Shown here: positions 7,012 through 14,883 of the stretch, in pieces
Layout of the letters: every line of letters starts with the position of its first letter
How positions within the stretch are numbered: position 1 is the first letter of the stretch
Assembly (NCBI GenBank): GCA_049688395.1
Contig: JBAVKQ010000129.1
Span: forward strand, 1-16,766
DNA length: 16,766 bases
From: Prado023 sp049688395
GTDB lineage: Bacteria > Actinomycetota > Actinomycetes > S36-B12 > CAIYMF01
Direction: 5' to 3'
The notes under the pieces: model-generated
Databases searched by the model: none
What the model was told of the DNA's origin: nothing
What the model saw: only the letters and a program-made list of their open reading frames with translations
Made by a program: the position numbers and the translations under genes

Positions 7012-8538
7012 TCAGTCCAGGTAGTCGCGCAGTACCTGGGAACGGCTCGGGTGGCGCAGCTTCGACATGGTCTTCGACTCGATCTGACGGATCCGCTCAC
7101 GGGTCACGCCGTAGACCTTGCCGATCTCGTCGAGGGTCTTGGGCTGGCCGTCGGTGAGCCCGAAGCGCATCTTGACCACCCCGGCCTCCCGGTCGCTGAG
7201 CGTGTCCAGCACCCCGTCGAGCTGCTCCTGCAGCAGGGTGAAGGAGACCGCATCGGAGGGCACGATCGCCTCGGAGTCCTCGATCAGGTCACCGAACTCG
7301 GAGTCGCCGTCCTCGCCGAGCGGGGTGTGCAGGCTGATCGGCTCGCGACCGTACTTCTGGACCTCGACCACCTTCTCGGGGGTCATGTCCAGTTCCTTGG
7401 CCAGCTCCTCCGGGGTGGGCTCGCGGCCCAGGTCCTGGAGCATCTGACGCTGCACGCGGGCCAGCTTGTTGATGACCTCGACCATGTGCACGGGGATGCG
7501 GATGGTCCGCGCCTGATCGGCCATGGCGCGGGTGATCGCCTGACGGATCCACCAGGTGGCGTAGGTGGAGAACTTGTAGCCCTTGGTGTAGTCGAACTTC
7601 TCCACCGCGCGGATCAGGCCCAGGTTGCCCTCCTGGATGAGATCCAGGAACAGCATGCCGCGCCCGGTGTAGCGCTTGGCCAGGCTGACCACCAGCCGCA
7701 GGTTGGCCTCGAGCAGGTGGTTCTTGGCCCGGCGGCCGTCCTCGGCGATCCACTCGAGGTCGCGACGCAGCTGCGGCTCCAGAACCATCCCGGAGTTCAG
7801 CTTCTCCTCCGCGAACAGGCCGGCCTCGATGCGCTTGGCCAGTTGCACCTCCTGCTCGGCGTTGAGCAGCGCGACCTTACCGATCTGCTTGAGGTAGTCC
7901 TTGACCGGGTCGGCCGTCGCACCCGCGACGGTGACCTGCTGCTGGGGCTCGTCCTCGATGTCGGCATCCGAGATCTCGAACGCCTCGGTCTCCGGCGCCG
8001 GCGCGGTCACTGCCGGCTTGTCCTCGCCCTTGACCGTCTTGAGGTCCTGGGCCAACTCCTGCTCGAGCTCGGACTCGAGCTTGGCGGCACTTGCCAACTC
8101 GCTACTGGCGGCCTCCGGGCTGAGCTTGTCGACGTCGAGGTCCTCGGCCGGGTTCACCTCGACCTCGACGACCTCGCTGCGCCCGGTGGGCGCCGTGGCC
8201 TTCTTCGCCGCGGCCTTGCGCACGCGGGGCTTGGTCACCTGCGCCGCATCGGCAGTGGCCGCGGCCTTCTTCACCGGGGCCCTCCTGGCAGCGGCTTTCT
8301 TCACCGGAGGTCGCGTGGCCGACGGATCCTGGGCGCCGGTCTCCGGCTCGGAGACCTCGGAGCCGCCTTCGGCCCCGGTCGATTCCGCAGGCGGAGCGGC
8401 AGCCAGCGGACGGGGCGAGGACGAGCGGACGCGTGCACGGGCCGGCTTCGCAGACGAGTCGGACTCGGGCCCGGCGTCGGTCACGTCGACCACCGCCTCC
8501 TCGAGGGATACGGCCGCGTTGGACTTCTTCGGACTCAC
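7012..8538 (-). CDS. sigA: Primary RNA polymerase sigma factor (SigA/HrdB, sigma-70 group 1)
   Basis: A 508-residue group 1 sigma factor. Residues 1 to ~205 are a disordered Lys/Ala/Glu-rich extension with KKAA-type motifs (about 78-115), typical of actinobacterial HrdB/SigA, in place of a classic region 1.1. Region 1.2 starts at DPVKDYLKQIG (~210). Region 2 spans about 275-345, with NLRLVVSLAKRY, the DLIQEGNLGLIRAVEKFD core-binding helix and the YATWWIRQAI promoter-melting helix. Region 3 follows, and region 4.2 ends the protein (VTRERIRQIESKTMSKLRHP), with C-terminus LRDYLD. It directs RNA polymerase to housekeeping promoters. The GTG at 8538 has GAGAGG 9 nt upstream, a better spacing than the in-frame TTG at 8544. 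A Nudix gene follows after 8 bp. Confidence 0.97.
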   Translation of the reverse strand: MSPKKSNAAVSLEEAVVDVTDAGPESDSSAKPARARVRSSSPRPLAAAPPAESTGAEGGSEVSEPETGAQDPSATRPPVKKAAARRAPVKKAAATADAAQVTKPRVRKAAAKKATAPTGRSEVVEVEVNPAEDLDVDKLSPEAASSELASAAKLESELEQELAQDLKTVKGEDKPAVTAPAPETEAFEISDADIEDEPQQQVTVAGATADPVKDYLKQIGKVALLNAEQEVQLAKRIEAGLFAEEKLNSGMVLEPQLRRDLEWIAEDGRRAKNHLLEANLRLVVSLAKRYTGRGMLFLDLIQEGNLGLIRAVEKFDYTKGYKFSTYATWWIRQAITRAMADQARTIRIPVHMVEVINKLARVQRQMLQDLGREPTPEELAKELDMTPEKVVEVQKYGREPISLHTPLGEDGDSEFGDLIEDSEAIVPSDAVSFTLLQEQLDGVLDTLSDREAGVVKMRFGLTDGQPKTLDEIGKVYGVTRERIRQIESKTMSKLRHPSRSQVLRDYLD

Positions 8539-8639
8539 CAGCAAATGCCTCTCACTTCGACGTCCGGCACCACGACGCAGGGCCAGAGAACTCGGGTCAT
8601 TCTGTCACGCGCCCACCTGGGGGCGTCCCACCTCTGTGC

Positions 8640-8666
8640 AACGACGCGCTCGGTGTCAATGTTCCC
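8640..8666 (-). promoter_or_regulatory. Candidate ECF (SigR/SigH-type) promoter for sigA
   Basis: On the minus strand GGGAAC (8661-8666), 18 nt, then GTT (8640-8642). This fits the consensus of the oxidative/thiol-stress sigma factor SigR of Streptomyces and SigH of mycobacteria. hrdB of Streptomyces coelicolor is known to have a SigR-dependent promoter, so the placement is credible. The leader to the GTG start would be about 95 nt. A TTGACA (8654-8659) overlaps it but has no matching -10 at 17 nt. The rest of the 174-bp gap up to usp holds a weak 6-bp hairpin (8668-8690), possibly the end of the usp transcript. Confidence 0.5.
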
Positions 8667-8712
8667 GCCGGGGGCGCAGGCAAACCCCGGTCGCAGGTCC
8701 GGCCGCGCCAGA

Positions 8713-9108
8713 TCAGGCCTTGACGGCCAGGACCGGGATGGCCGCCTCGAGCAGGATGGACTGCGAGTTCGAGCCGAGGACCAGCTTGCCCACCGGACTA
8801 CGCCGGCGGATGCCGATCACTATCAGCTCGGCGCCCAACTCGTCGGCGGTGTCCAGCACGTCGCGCACCGGGTCGCGCCCACGCACCAGGTGACGCAGAT
8901 CGTGCTCGACGTCACTGGCATGCAATTGGGCGTGCACCTTGTCCAGGCGCTCGGTGCGCTCCAGCGCCGTGGCGCTGTCGAGCTTCTCGCCGTGGTCGGA
9001 GTAGACCACCACGACCTTGCAGCCGCGCAGCCTGGCTTCGATGATCCCCTGCCGGACGGCGGCATCCCCCTCGGGGCTGGCGACGTACCCGACGACGACT
9101 GCGCTCAT
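8713..9108 (-). CDS. Universal stress protein (UspA family)
   Basis: A 131-residue single-domain Usp. It opens with the strand MSAVVVGYVASPEGDAA and has the second strand GCKVVVVYS. The C-terminal signature is GIRRRSPVGKLVLGSNSQ. Compared with the ATP-binding pattern G-x2-G-x9-G-S, the second Gly is Arg, while the 9-residue spacing to Gly-Ser is kept, so nucleotide binding is likely but not certain. Usp proteins are small cytoplasmic stress or dormancy factors whose exact activity is usually unknown. The start at 9108 is set by a strong GGGAGGAA Shine-Dalgarno just upstream; an in-frame start 17 codons earlier lacks family similarity. It lies downstream of metY and upstream of sigA on the same strand, with regulatory-looking structure in both gaps. 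Confidence 0.9.
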   Translation of the reverse strand: MSAVVVGYVASPEGDAAVRQGIIEARLRGCKVVVVYSDHGEKLDSATALERTERLDKVHAQLHASDVEHDLRHLVRGRDPVRDVLDTADELGAELIVIGIRRRSPVGKLVLGSNSQSILLEAAIPVLAVKA

Positions 9109-9207
9109 GATTCCTCCCGGTGCCTGTGCGTCCCACCGTAGTGCGTGCCGACTCACCATCTCATGCCGGTCGAGGTCGCGGGCGGGTCCGATCCGGGCCG
9201 ACGAACG

Positions 9208-9282
9208 GGCACAGGCCCCACGTCACACGAGGTGTGGGACGACTCGTCCGCACGAAGCTCGCATGGCCGTGGGGCCTGTGCC
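9208..9282 (-). terminator. Branched inverted repeat between metY and usp (terminator or structured RNA)
   Basis: A perfect 15-bp inverted repeat, 9208-9222 with 9268-9282, encloses 45 nt. Inside are two adjacent hairpins: CACAC/GTGTG (9224-9236) and GGACG/CGTCC (9237-9249), each with a 3-nt loop. Together they make a three-way junction, unusual for a simple terminator. It lies 37 bp after the metY stop codon and 100 bp before the usp start on the minus strand. A T-run does not follow, which is common in actinobacteria. It could equally be a small structured RNA or a leader element of usp. The strand is inferred from the neighbours. Nothing else was recognised in the 211-bp gap. Confidence 0.5.
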
Positions 9283-9319
9283 TGCGATCAGCTCGATCTC
9301 GGGCTGACCGGGTGGAGAG

Positions 9320-10636
<1,317 letters not shown>

Positions 10637-10710
10637 CTTCTTACGTCTCCTCGGATCGGCCCGGGTGGGCTGGTGCGGGTGTGACGATGGCCGGGAACCG
10701 GATGACCGGG

Positions 10711-10739
10711 ACCCGAACCCTCGTCGAGGGTTCGGGGTC
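10711..10739 (-). terminator. Expression-platform hairpin of the metY riboswitch (putative terminator)
   Basis: On the minus strand an 11-bp stem (arms at 10726-10736 and 10712-10722) closes a 3-nt loop, extended by two pairs beyond a one-base bulge. It lies about 75 nt before the metY start. No T-run follows, so either termination without a U-tract or a role in translation control is possible. A second 8-bp hairpin (10748-10755 with 10735-10742) starts inside the last bases of the aptamer and shares two bases with this stem, so the two may compete. Confidence 0.55.
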
Positions 10740-10750
10740 TTGACTGCCAA

Positions 10751-10875
10751 GACCCGCGCTTGCTGCATCCTGCCGGCGGCAGTAGCAACCAGGTCCTCAC
10801 CTGGGGCACCCCACCGCGGTGGGAGGGTTGCCGCCCAGCAAGCCAGGGCTTGTGTGCTGGGACTCTTGACCTGGG
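10751..10875 (-). promoter_or_regulatory. SAM-IV riboswitch (aptamer) upstream of metY
   Basis: Read on the minus strand, P1 is formed by CCAGGTC (10868-10874) and GACCTGG (10789-10795). Inside lie the conserved core GGCGGCAACCCTCC (about 10821-10834) and GGTGGGGTGCCCCAGG. The region 3' of P1 ends with GCAAGCGCGGGTC, the pseudoknot-bearing extension that distinguishes SAM-IV from SAM-I. By eye it matches the mycobacterial and streptomycete SAM-IV class closely. It binds S-adenosylmethionine and should turn metY down. Most of the 351-bp gap between metY and the patatin gene is this riboswitch with its promoter and platform. Confidence 0.93.
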
Positions 10876-10878
10876 CAG

Positions 10879-10907
10879 AAGGTACAACGCCCTCGTTGTC
10901 CGCGCAA
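10879..10907 (-). promoter_or_regulatory. SigA-type promoter for the metY riboswitch transcript
   Basis: On the minus strand TTGCGC (10902-10907) and TACCTT (10879-10884) are separated by 17 nt. A start about 7 nt downstream would fall at ~10872, at the 5' edge of the riboswitch P1 stem. That position supports the call, although neither hexamer is perfect. Confidence 0.5.
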
Positions 10908-10987
10908 CTGTCTGGCGCGTGCGGCGGGTCGTGCGGGGCGCGAGGTCCGGTGCTGCGGGTGCAGAATCGCCCCATGGGTGTCCGCTG

Positions 10988-11849
10988 GTGAGCGTCCGCA
11001 CGGCCTTCGTCCTGGGTGGCGGTGGGGTGCTCGGCGCCGCCGAGGTGGGCATGCTGCGGGCGCTGCTCGAGGCCGGTATCACCCCGGACCTGGTGCTGGG
11101 GACCTCGATCGGCGCCGTGAACGGCGCGCTGCTGGCGGCCGACCCGACCCCGGCGGGCGTGGCCGGGATCGAGGCGCTGTGGGTGCACGCGGTCACCGAT
11201 GGGCCGCTGACCGGCCCTGCGCAGCCGGGTCGGCGCGATCGCCTCGAGCCGGGCCCGGGCTGCCTCCGATCCCGGTCCGCTGCGCCGGCTGCTGACCGAG
11301 AACCTGGTCATCACCGACATCGAGGACCTGCATGTGCAGTTCGCCTGTGTCGCGGCGAGCATCGAGCGGGCCGCCGAGCACTGGTTCACCGCGGGTCCGA
11401 TCGTGCCCGCGGTGCTCGCCTCGTGCGCACTTCCCGGGCTCTACCCGCCTGTGCAGGTCGACGCAGAGCACTTCCTCGACGGCGGGCTGGTCAATTCGAT
11501 CCCGTTGGACCGGGCCCGCAAGCAGGACGCTGAGCGCGCGTTCGTGCTGCACGTGGGCCGCATCGAGCAGCCGCTGGCGCCTCCGGTCCGACCCTGGGAG
11601 GTGCCCATCGTCGCCTTCGAGGTGGCCCGCCGGGCCCGGTTCAACGCCTCGTTGGCGAAGGCAGCGGGACTGATGGAGGTGCACGTCCTGCCCACCGGCG
11701 GAATCGCGCCGAAGCCCACGCAGCGCGCCAACTTCGACACCATGGACATGTCCCGGGTCGCCGAGCGCATCGAGACCGCCTACCAGGCCAGCGCCCAGTA
11801 CCTGGCCCACCTCGTCGGTGCGCAGGTCGATCGGAGGCCGGGCTCATGA
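10988..11849 (+). pseudogene. Patatin-like phospholipase/acylhydrolase, frameshifted
   Basis: The frame from GTG 10988 gives VSVRTAFVLGGGGVLGAAEVG (glycine-rich oxyanion hole) and the nucleophile motif GTSIGAVNG (G-x-S-x-G). After VTDGPLTG the homology moves to another frame near 11215-11217, where one extra C in CCC would explain the shift. The second frame continues with LRRLLTENL, ASCALPGLYPPV and the catalytic DGG in FLDGGLVNSIPLD, and ends at 11849. Joined, they give about 286 residues, normal for a bacterial RssA/patatin lipase. Family members hydrolyse acyl chains of membrane or storage lipids with a Ser-Asp dyad. It overlaps the next gene by 4 nt (ATGA), indicating an operon. It may be a true pseudogene or an assembly error; both halves keep their catalytic residues. 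Confidence 0.8.
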
Positions 11850-12896
11850 GGCTCGGCCTGCCGCCCCGGTGGTTGCGCCGAGTGGTCATCCATCCCCTGT
11901 TCGTCGTCGTGGGGGTCGTGGCGCTGCTGGTCACCATCCCCGGGGCGCTGCTCCTGCTGGCCCTGCTGGTCCTGGTGGTGCCCGGCCGACTGCGGGTGCT
12001 GCGCCTGGTCGGTTTCGCGCTGGTGTACTTCACGCTCGAGGTGGTCGTCCTGATCGTCGCGTTGCTCGCCCGGCTGGCCAGCGGATTCGGCTGGGCGCGC
12101 ACCGGGGGTTCGTGGCCTTCCACTACGCCGTCCTGCGTTGGCAGTTGGGCGTGCTGCGCTGGTTCGCTGCGCACTTCTTCGCGCTGCGGATCGAACGGGC
12201 CGGGCTGGCGCCTCGGGGTGCCGATGGCGATCCGAGCCGGGTGCCGCATCAGCTGCTGGTGATGAGCCGGCACGCCGGACCAGGGGACTCCTTCCTGCTG
12301 GTCGACGAGCTGCTGTCCGCGGCCGGTCGCCGGCCGCGGGTGGTCCTCGAGCACACGCTGCAGTGGGACCCGGTCATCGACGTCGTGCTCAACAGGTTGC
12401 CGATGGCGTTCGTGGACCCGAATGCTGCGCGGCAGGACGAGGTCATCGCGGCGATCAGCCATCTGGCGGCGACGATGGCCCCGCGCGATGCCCTGCTGAT
12501 CTTCCCCGAGGGCGGCAACGTCACCCCCGCCCGCCGGGCGCGAGCAATCGAGAAGCTGCGTGCCTCTGGACGGGTGGACGCGGCCCGCCGGGCGGAGGGG
12601 ATCCTGCACCTGATGCCCCCGCGGCCCAGGGGTGTGCAGACCGCGCTGCTGGCCAACCCTGCGTTGCAGGTCGTGGTGGTGGCACACACAGGTCTCGACG
12701 AGCTGAACACGATCGCCGACATCTGGGCGGCCCTGCCCGTGGACAAGACCCTGCGGCTGCGCTGGGAGGAGGTACCCAGGCAGCAGGTGCCCACTGACGA
12801 CCGGGGATCTCGGACTGGCTGTTCGAGCAGTGGGAGTCGATGGACGCATGGGTCGCTGAGCACCGCGGAGACGACTCGGCGGGCACCGCGGCCTGA
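11846..12896 (+). pseudogene. PlsC-like 1-acyl-glycerol-3-phosphate acyltransferase family protein, frameshifted twice
   Basis: Three frames are needed to read the gene. From 11846 the first frame encodes two or three membrane segments (about residues 14-75). Near the G5 run at 12104-12108 the reading moves by one base into a frame with FHYAVLRWQLGVLRWF, the acyltransferase motif RHAGPGDS (H-x4-D) and the phosphate-site motif FPEGGNVTP. Near the G4 run at 12803-12806 it moves again, ending ISDWLFEQWESMDAWVAEHR and a stop at 12896. One missing G at each run restores a single ~350-residue protein. The H-x4-D and FPEGG motifs are those of PlsC/LPLAT enzymes that acylate lysophospholipids. The 4-nt overlap with the patatin gene suggests lipid remodelling in one operon. 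Confidence 0.78.
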
Positions 12897-12961
12897 TCGG
12901 CCCTCGCCGGGGCGTTGGGCTGGGCAGGGGCAGCGCGTCAGGGACGACGGCAATGCCCGCG

Positions 12962-13049
12962 GGCGGCACCTGCCGGGTTCGGCACCTGAAGCGTTCGGCA
13001 CCTGCCGCGGGTCAGCACCTGAGCCGTTCGGCACGTGCCGCGGGTCAGC
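12962..13049. repeat. Short tandem repeat of ~16-17 bp between convergent genes
   Basis: About five units of 16-17 bp start at 12962, 12978, 12994, 13011 and 13027, each built around the form TTCGGCACCTG followed by CCGCGG or AAGCG. Two 25-nt stretches, 12992-13016 and 13025-13049, are identical but for one base. The array fills much of the 148-bp gap between the acyltransferase stop codon and the DUF4192 stop codon, and its last bases overlap the DUF4192 3' end. It may end transcripts or simply be a minisatellite. Confidence 0.75.
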
Positions 13050-14097
13050 GGCCGCGTGGAGAGCGGCACTCCGACTCGGGCAGGCCCACCAGCGACGCGC
13101 GCCACACCCGCGGGTCGGTGCCCCGGGTCATCAGCGCGACGGCCAGGTCGGCCAACCGGTAGTCCGGGTCCTCGTCGAGGGCGCGTTCCACGCACAGCGT
13201 GGCCAGCGCGCCCTCTCCGCGCAGCCACGTCACCAGGCCCAGGATCGTGGCCACCGGGGCCCCCATCCCCGCCGGTGCGGACTGGACAGCGGCGATCAGG
13301 GTGTCCACGGTGCTCGTCCAGCACGGGTCGCAGTCGCGGCCGCCGACGACCAGCCGATGCAGCACCACATCGCGGACCCGGAGGTCCTCCATTGCGCGGA
13401 TCAGTCGTGCGGCGGTCGCCGGCGTGAGCGTAGGCACCGGCGAGCCGCAGGGTCCCGCGGGCAGCAGCAGCCTGGTGAGGAAGCTGATCTGCGCATCGCG
13501 CCAGCGGGAGGTGCGCGCCGGTTCCCGGGTACGCCGCAGCGCGGAGCGCACCTCGGCCGCACGTTCGGGATCCGGGGCGATCCGTTGGGCGAGGTCCGCT
13601 CGGCTGGCCAGCGGCGCGTAGCCCGCGTACACGTACTCGGCCTGAAGCACCCCCAGGACGCCGGGGTCCAGCGCGATGGACTGCCCCGAGCAGCAGGACT
13701 CGTCCTGACAGGAATGGGACCACCAGACCTGCCCGTTCGTGCTCAGGCTCGCTCCTTGCTCGATGTGCAGCACCTCCAGGAACGCAGCGAGGCTGATGAG
13801 GAACGCGTTGCTGGTCAGCGCAGCGAGCCTTGTGTCGTCGGGGTCGCGCACCCAGGCCACGAGGTCGACGGAGGTCCCCGCGGTCCCGGCCATGCTGGCG
13901 GCCAGCTGTGCCGCGATCTGCTCGCCCGGGTCGCTGGTGGGCAGCTCCATGCGCACGATCACCGGGGCGCGGCGCCCGGGCACGCCGTGCACGAAGGCCA
14001 CCACGCAGCGGTCCGGCACGAAGCCGAGCAGCGGTGCGCAGGAGCCGATCAGGCTCGTGGGGCAGGTGATGGGTGGCAGCGACTGTTCGGCGGTCAT
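13045..14097 (-). CDS. DUF4192 domain-containing protein
   Basis: A 350-residue protein of the actinobacterial DUF4192 family, whose function is unknown. Evidence: the N-terminal strand-rich block PTSLIGSCAPLLGFVPDRCVV; the central motif WWSHSCQDESCCSGQ at about residues 125-139, which fits the family's C-x-D-x-x-C-C signature; and a C-terminal helical region in which AVALMTRGTDPRVWRASL resembles other members. An extra C-D-P-C pair lies at about residue 265, so a metal or redox site is possible but unproven. No signal peptide or membrane segment is seen. It lies 64 bp downstream of the GreA-like gene on the same strand, so they may share a transcript. The start at 14097 has only a weak RBS. 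Its last codons run into the tandem repeat at 12962-13049. Confidence 0.85.
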   Translation of the reverse strand: MTAEQSLPPITCPTSLIGSCAPLLGFVPDRCVVAFVHGVPGRRAPVIVRMELPTSDPGEQIAAQLAASMAGTAGTSVDLVAWVRDPDDTRLAALTSNAFLISLAAFLEVLHIEQGASLSTNGQVWWSHSCQDESCCSGQSIALDPGVLGVLQAEYVYAGYAPLASRADLAQRIAPDPERAAEVRSALRRTREPARTSRWRDAQISFLTRLLLPAGPCGSPVPTLTPATAARLIRAMEDLRVRDVVLHRLVVGGRDCDPCWTSTVDTLIAAVQSAPAGMGAPVATILGLVTWLRGEGALATLCVERALDEDPDYRLADLAVALMTRGTDPRVWRASLVGLPESECRSPRGR

Positions 14098-14161
14098 GGC
14101 CCAACAGTGGGTCAGGACCCCGGATTCTGACCCGTTCGTCGTCGGATCTGTGGACGACCGC

Positions 14162-14611
14162 TCAGGACTCCCCGCCCACGTTCGTCACCGTCGCGGTCCA
14201 CGTGCCCGCGGGTGCGTGCACCTCAGCGGAGTCGCCGACAGAGCGCCCCATCAGGGCCCTTGCCAGGGGGCTTGTGCTGCTGATCCGCTCCTCGTCGAGA
14301 AATGCCTCGACCGGGTCCACGATGCGCACCACGCGCTCCAGGCCTTCGGCGTCGGTGATCGTCACTCGACTGCCCAGGGTGACCACCGCGCCGAGCTCCG
14401 CCGGGTCGATCGTCCCGGCCGTGCCCAGGAGGACCACGAGCCGATCGTGCTCGGCCTGCATCCTCTCGAAATCGGCCACGACCCGTTCGTCACGCTCGTC
14501 TTCGACGAGCAGCGGGCGCATCTGGGGCAACTCCTGGCCGGCGATCTCATCGATCCGGGCCTGCAGCAACTCGCGGCCCTGAGCCGTGAGCAGCACCCTC
14601 TGGGAATCCAT
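14162..14611 (-). CDS. GreA/GreB family transcription elongation factor
   Basis: A 149-residue protein. The N-terminal part (residues 1 to ~65) begins LLTAQGRELLQARIDEI and forms a coiled coil with an acidic stretch, EDERDERVVADFE, where GreA has GDLSENAEY. The C-terminal domain carries the clear Gre signature STSPLARALMGRSVGDSAEV followed by a hydrophobic strand. Gre proteins enter the RNA polymerase secondary channel and stimulate transcript cleavage in backtracked complexes. Because the tip differs from canonical GreA, this may be a paralogue with another effect on RNA polymerase, as some actinobacterial Gre-like proteins are. The start at 14611 has GGAG 5-8 nt upstream and opens with the family N-terminus. 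It is divergent from the dehydrogenase gene and lies upstream of the DUF4192 gene. Confidence 0.85.
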   Translation of the reverse strand: MDSQRVLLTAQGRELLQARIDEIAGQELPQMRPLLVEDERDERVVADFERMQAEHDRLVVLLGTAGTIDPAELGAVVTLGSRVTITDAEGLERVVRIVDPVEAFLDEERISSTSPLARALMGRSVGDSAEVHAPAGTWTATVTNVGGES

Positions 14612-14760
14612 TGCGTCTCCACCCCTCGTCTGGCCCGGATCCGGCGGCCATCGTGGGCATGTCACCGGCTGTGTGCGCCGAGGTTACCCCGAGCGCCCCC
14701 CACCAGACCCATCCGTGGGACATGACACGCACGCAGGCCCGGCCTCCGGGCGGAATTGAG

Positions 14761-14806
14761 GAGCCCGGACATCCTGCGGCTTCCCCTCCGCAGAGCGCCC
14801 GGGCTC
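14761..14806 (+). promoter_or_regulatory. Two-tier hairpin in the dehydrogenase upstream region
   Basis: GAGCCCGG (14761-14768) pairs with CCGGGCTC (14799-14806). A symmetrical 5-by-5 internal loop and an inner stem CTGCGG/CCGCAG (14774-14779 with 14788-14793) with an 8-nt loop follow. It lies in the 272-bp divergent gap between the GreA-like gene and the dehydrogenase, about 78 nt before the chosen start. Function is unknown; it may be an operator or a leader hairpin. Nothing else in this gap is convincing. Confidence 0.45.
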
Positions 14807-14883
14807 TGATGAGAGGCTATCCCCGCATGGCGCTGAGTCGATGCAGCGACGCGCCGGTCGGGCGCGTGTCGCAGACTGGGCCC

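Noticed and set aside
8654..8659. A perfect TTGACA upstream of sigA as a housekeeping -35.
   Set aside because: At 17 nt the -10 position reads CAGAGG and no better hexamer lies at 16-18 nt. The overlapping GGGAAC-N18-GTT fits better.
7051..9141. A long plus-strand open frame antisense to sigA and usp.
   Set aside because: The minus-strand genes are unmistakable by motif. The product is a Leu/Gly/Asp/His-rich shadow with no domain.
10974..10991. A five-codon mini-ORF (MGVRW) whose stop overlaps the GTG start of the patatin gene.
   Set aside because: It has no clear ribosome-binding site, and such short frames arise easily by chance; nothing beyond position supports translational coupling.
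12962..13049. A possible CRISPR-like array.
   Set aside because: Units are only 16-17 bp, contiguous and without unique spacers, and there are no cas genes nearby.
11818..14130. A 770-codon plus-strand open frame joining the acyltransferase core to sequence antisense to DUF4192.
   Set aside because: Only the part covering about 12100-12800 encodes the acyltransferase; the rest is shadow of the minus-strand DUF4192 gene and the tandem repeat. The real gene is recovered by moving frames at two G runs.
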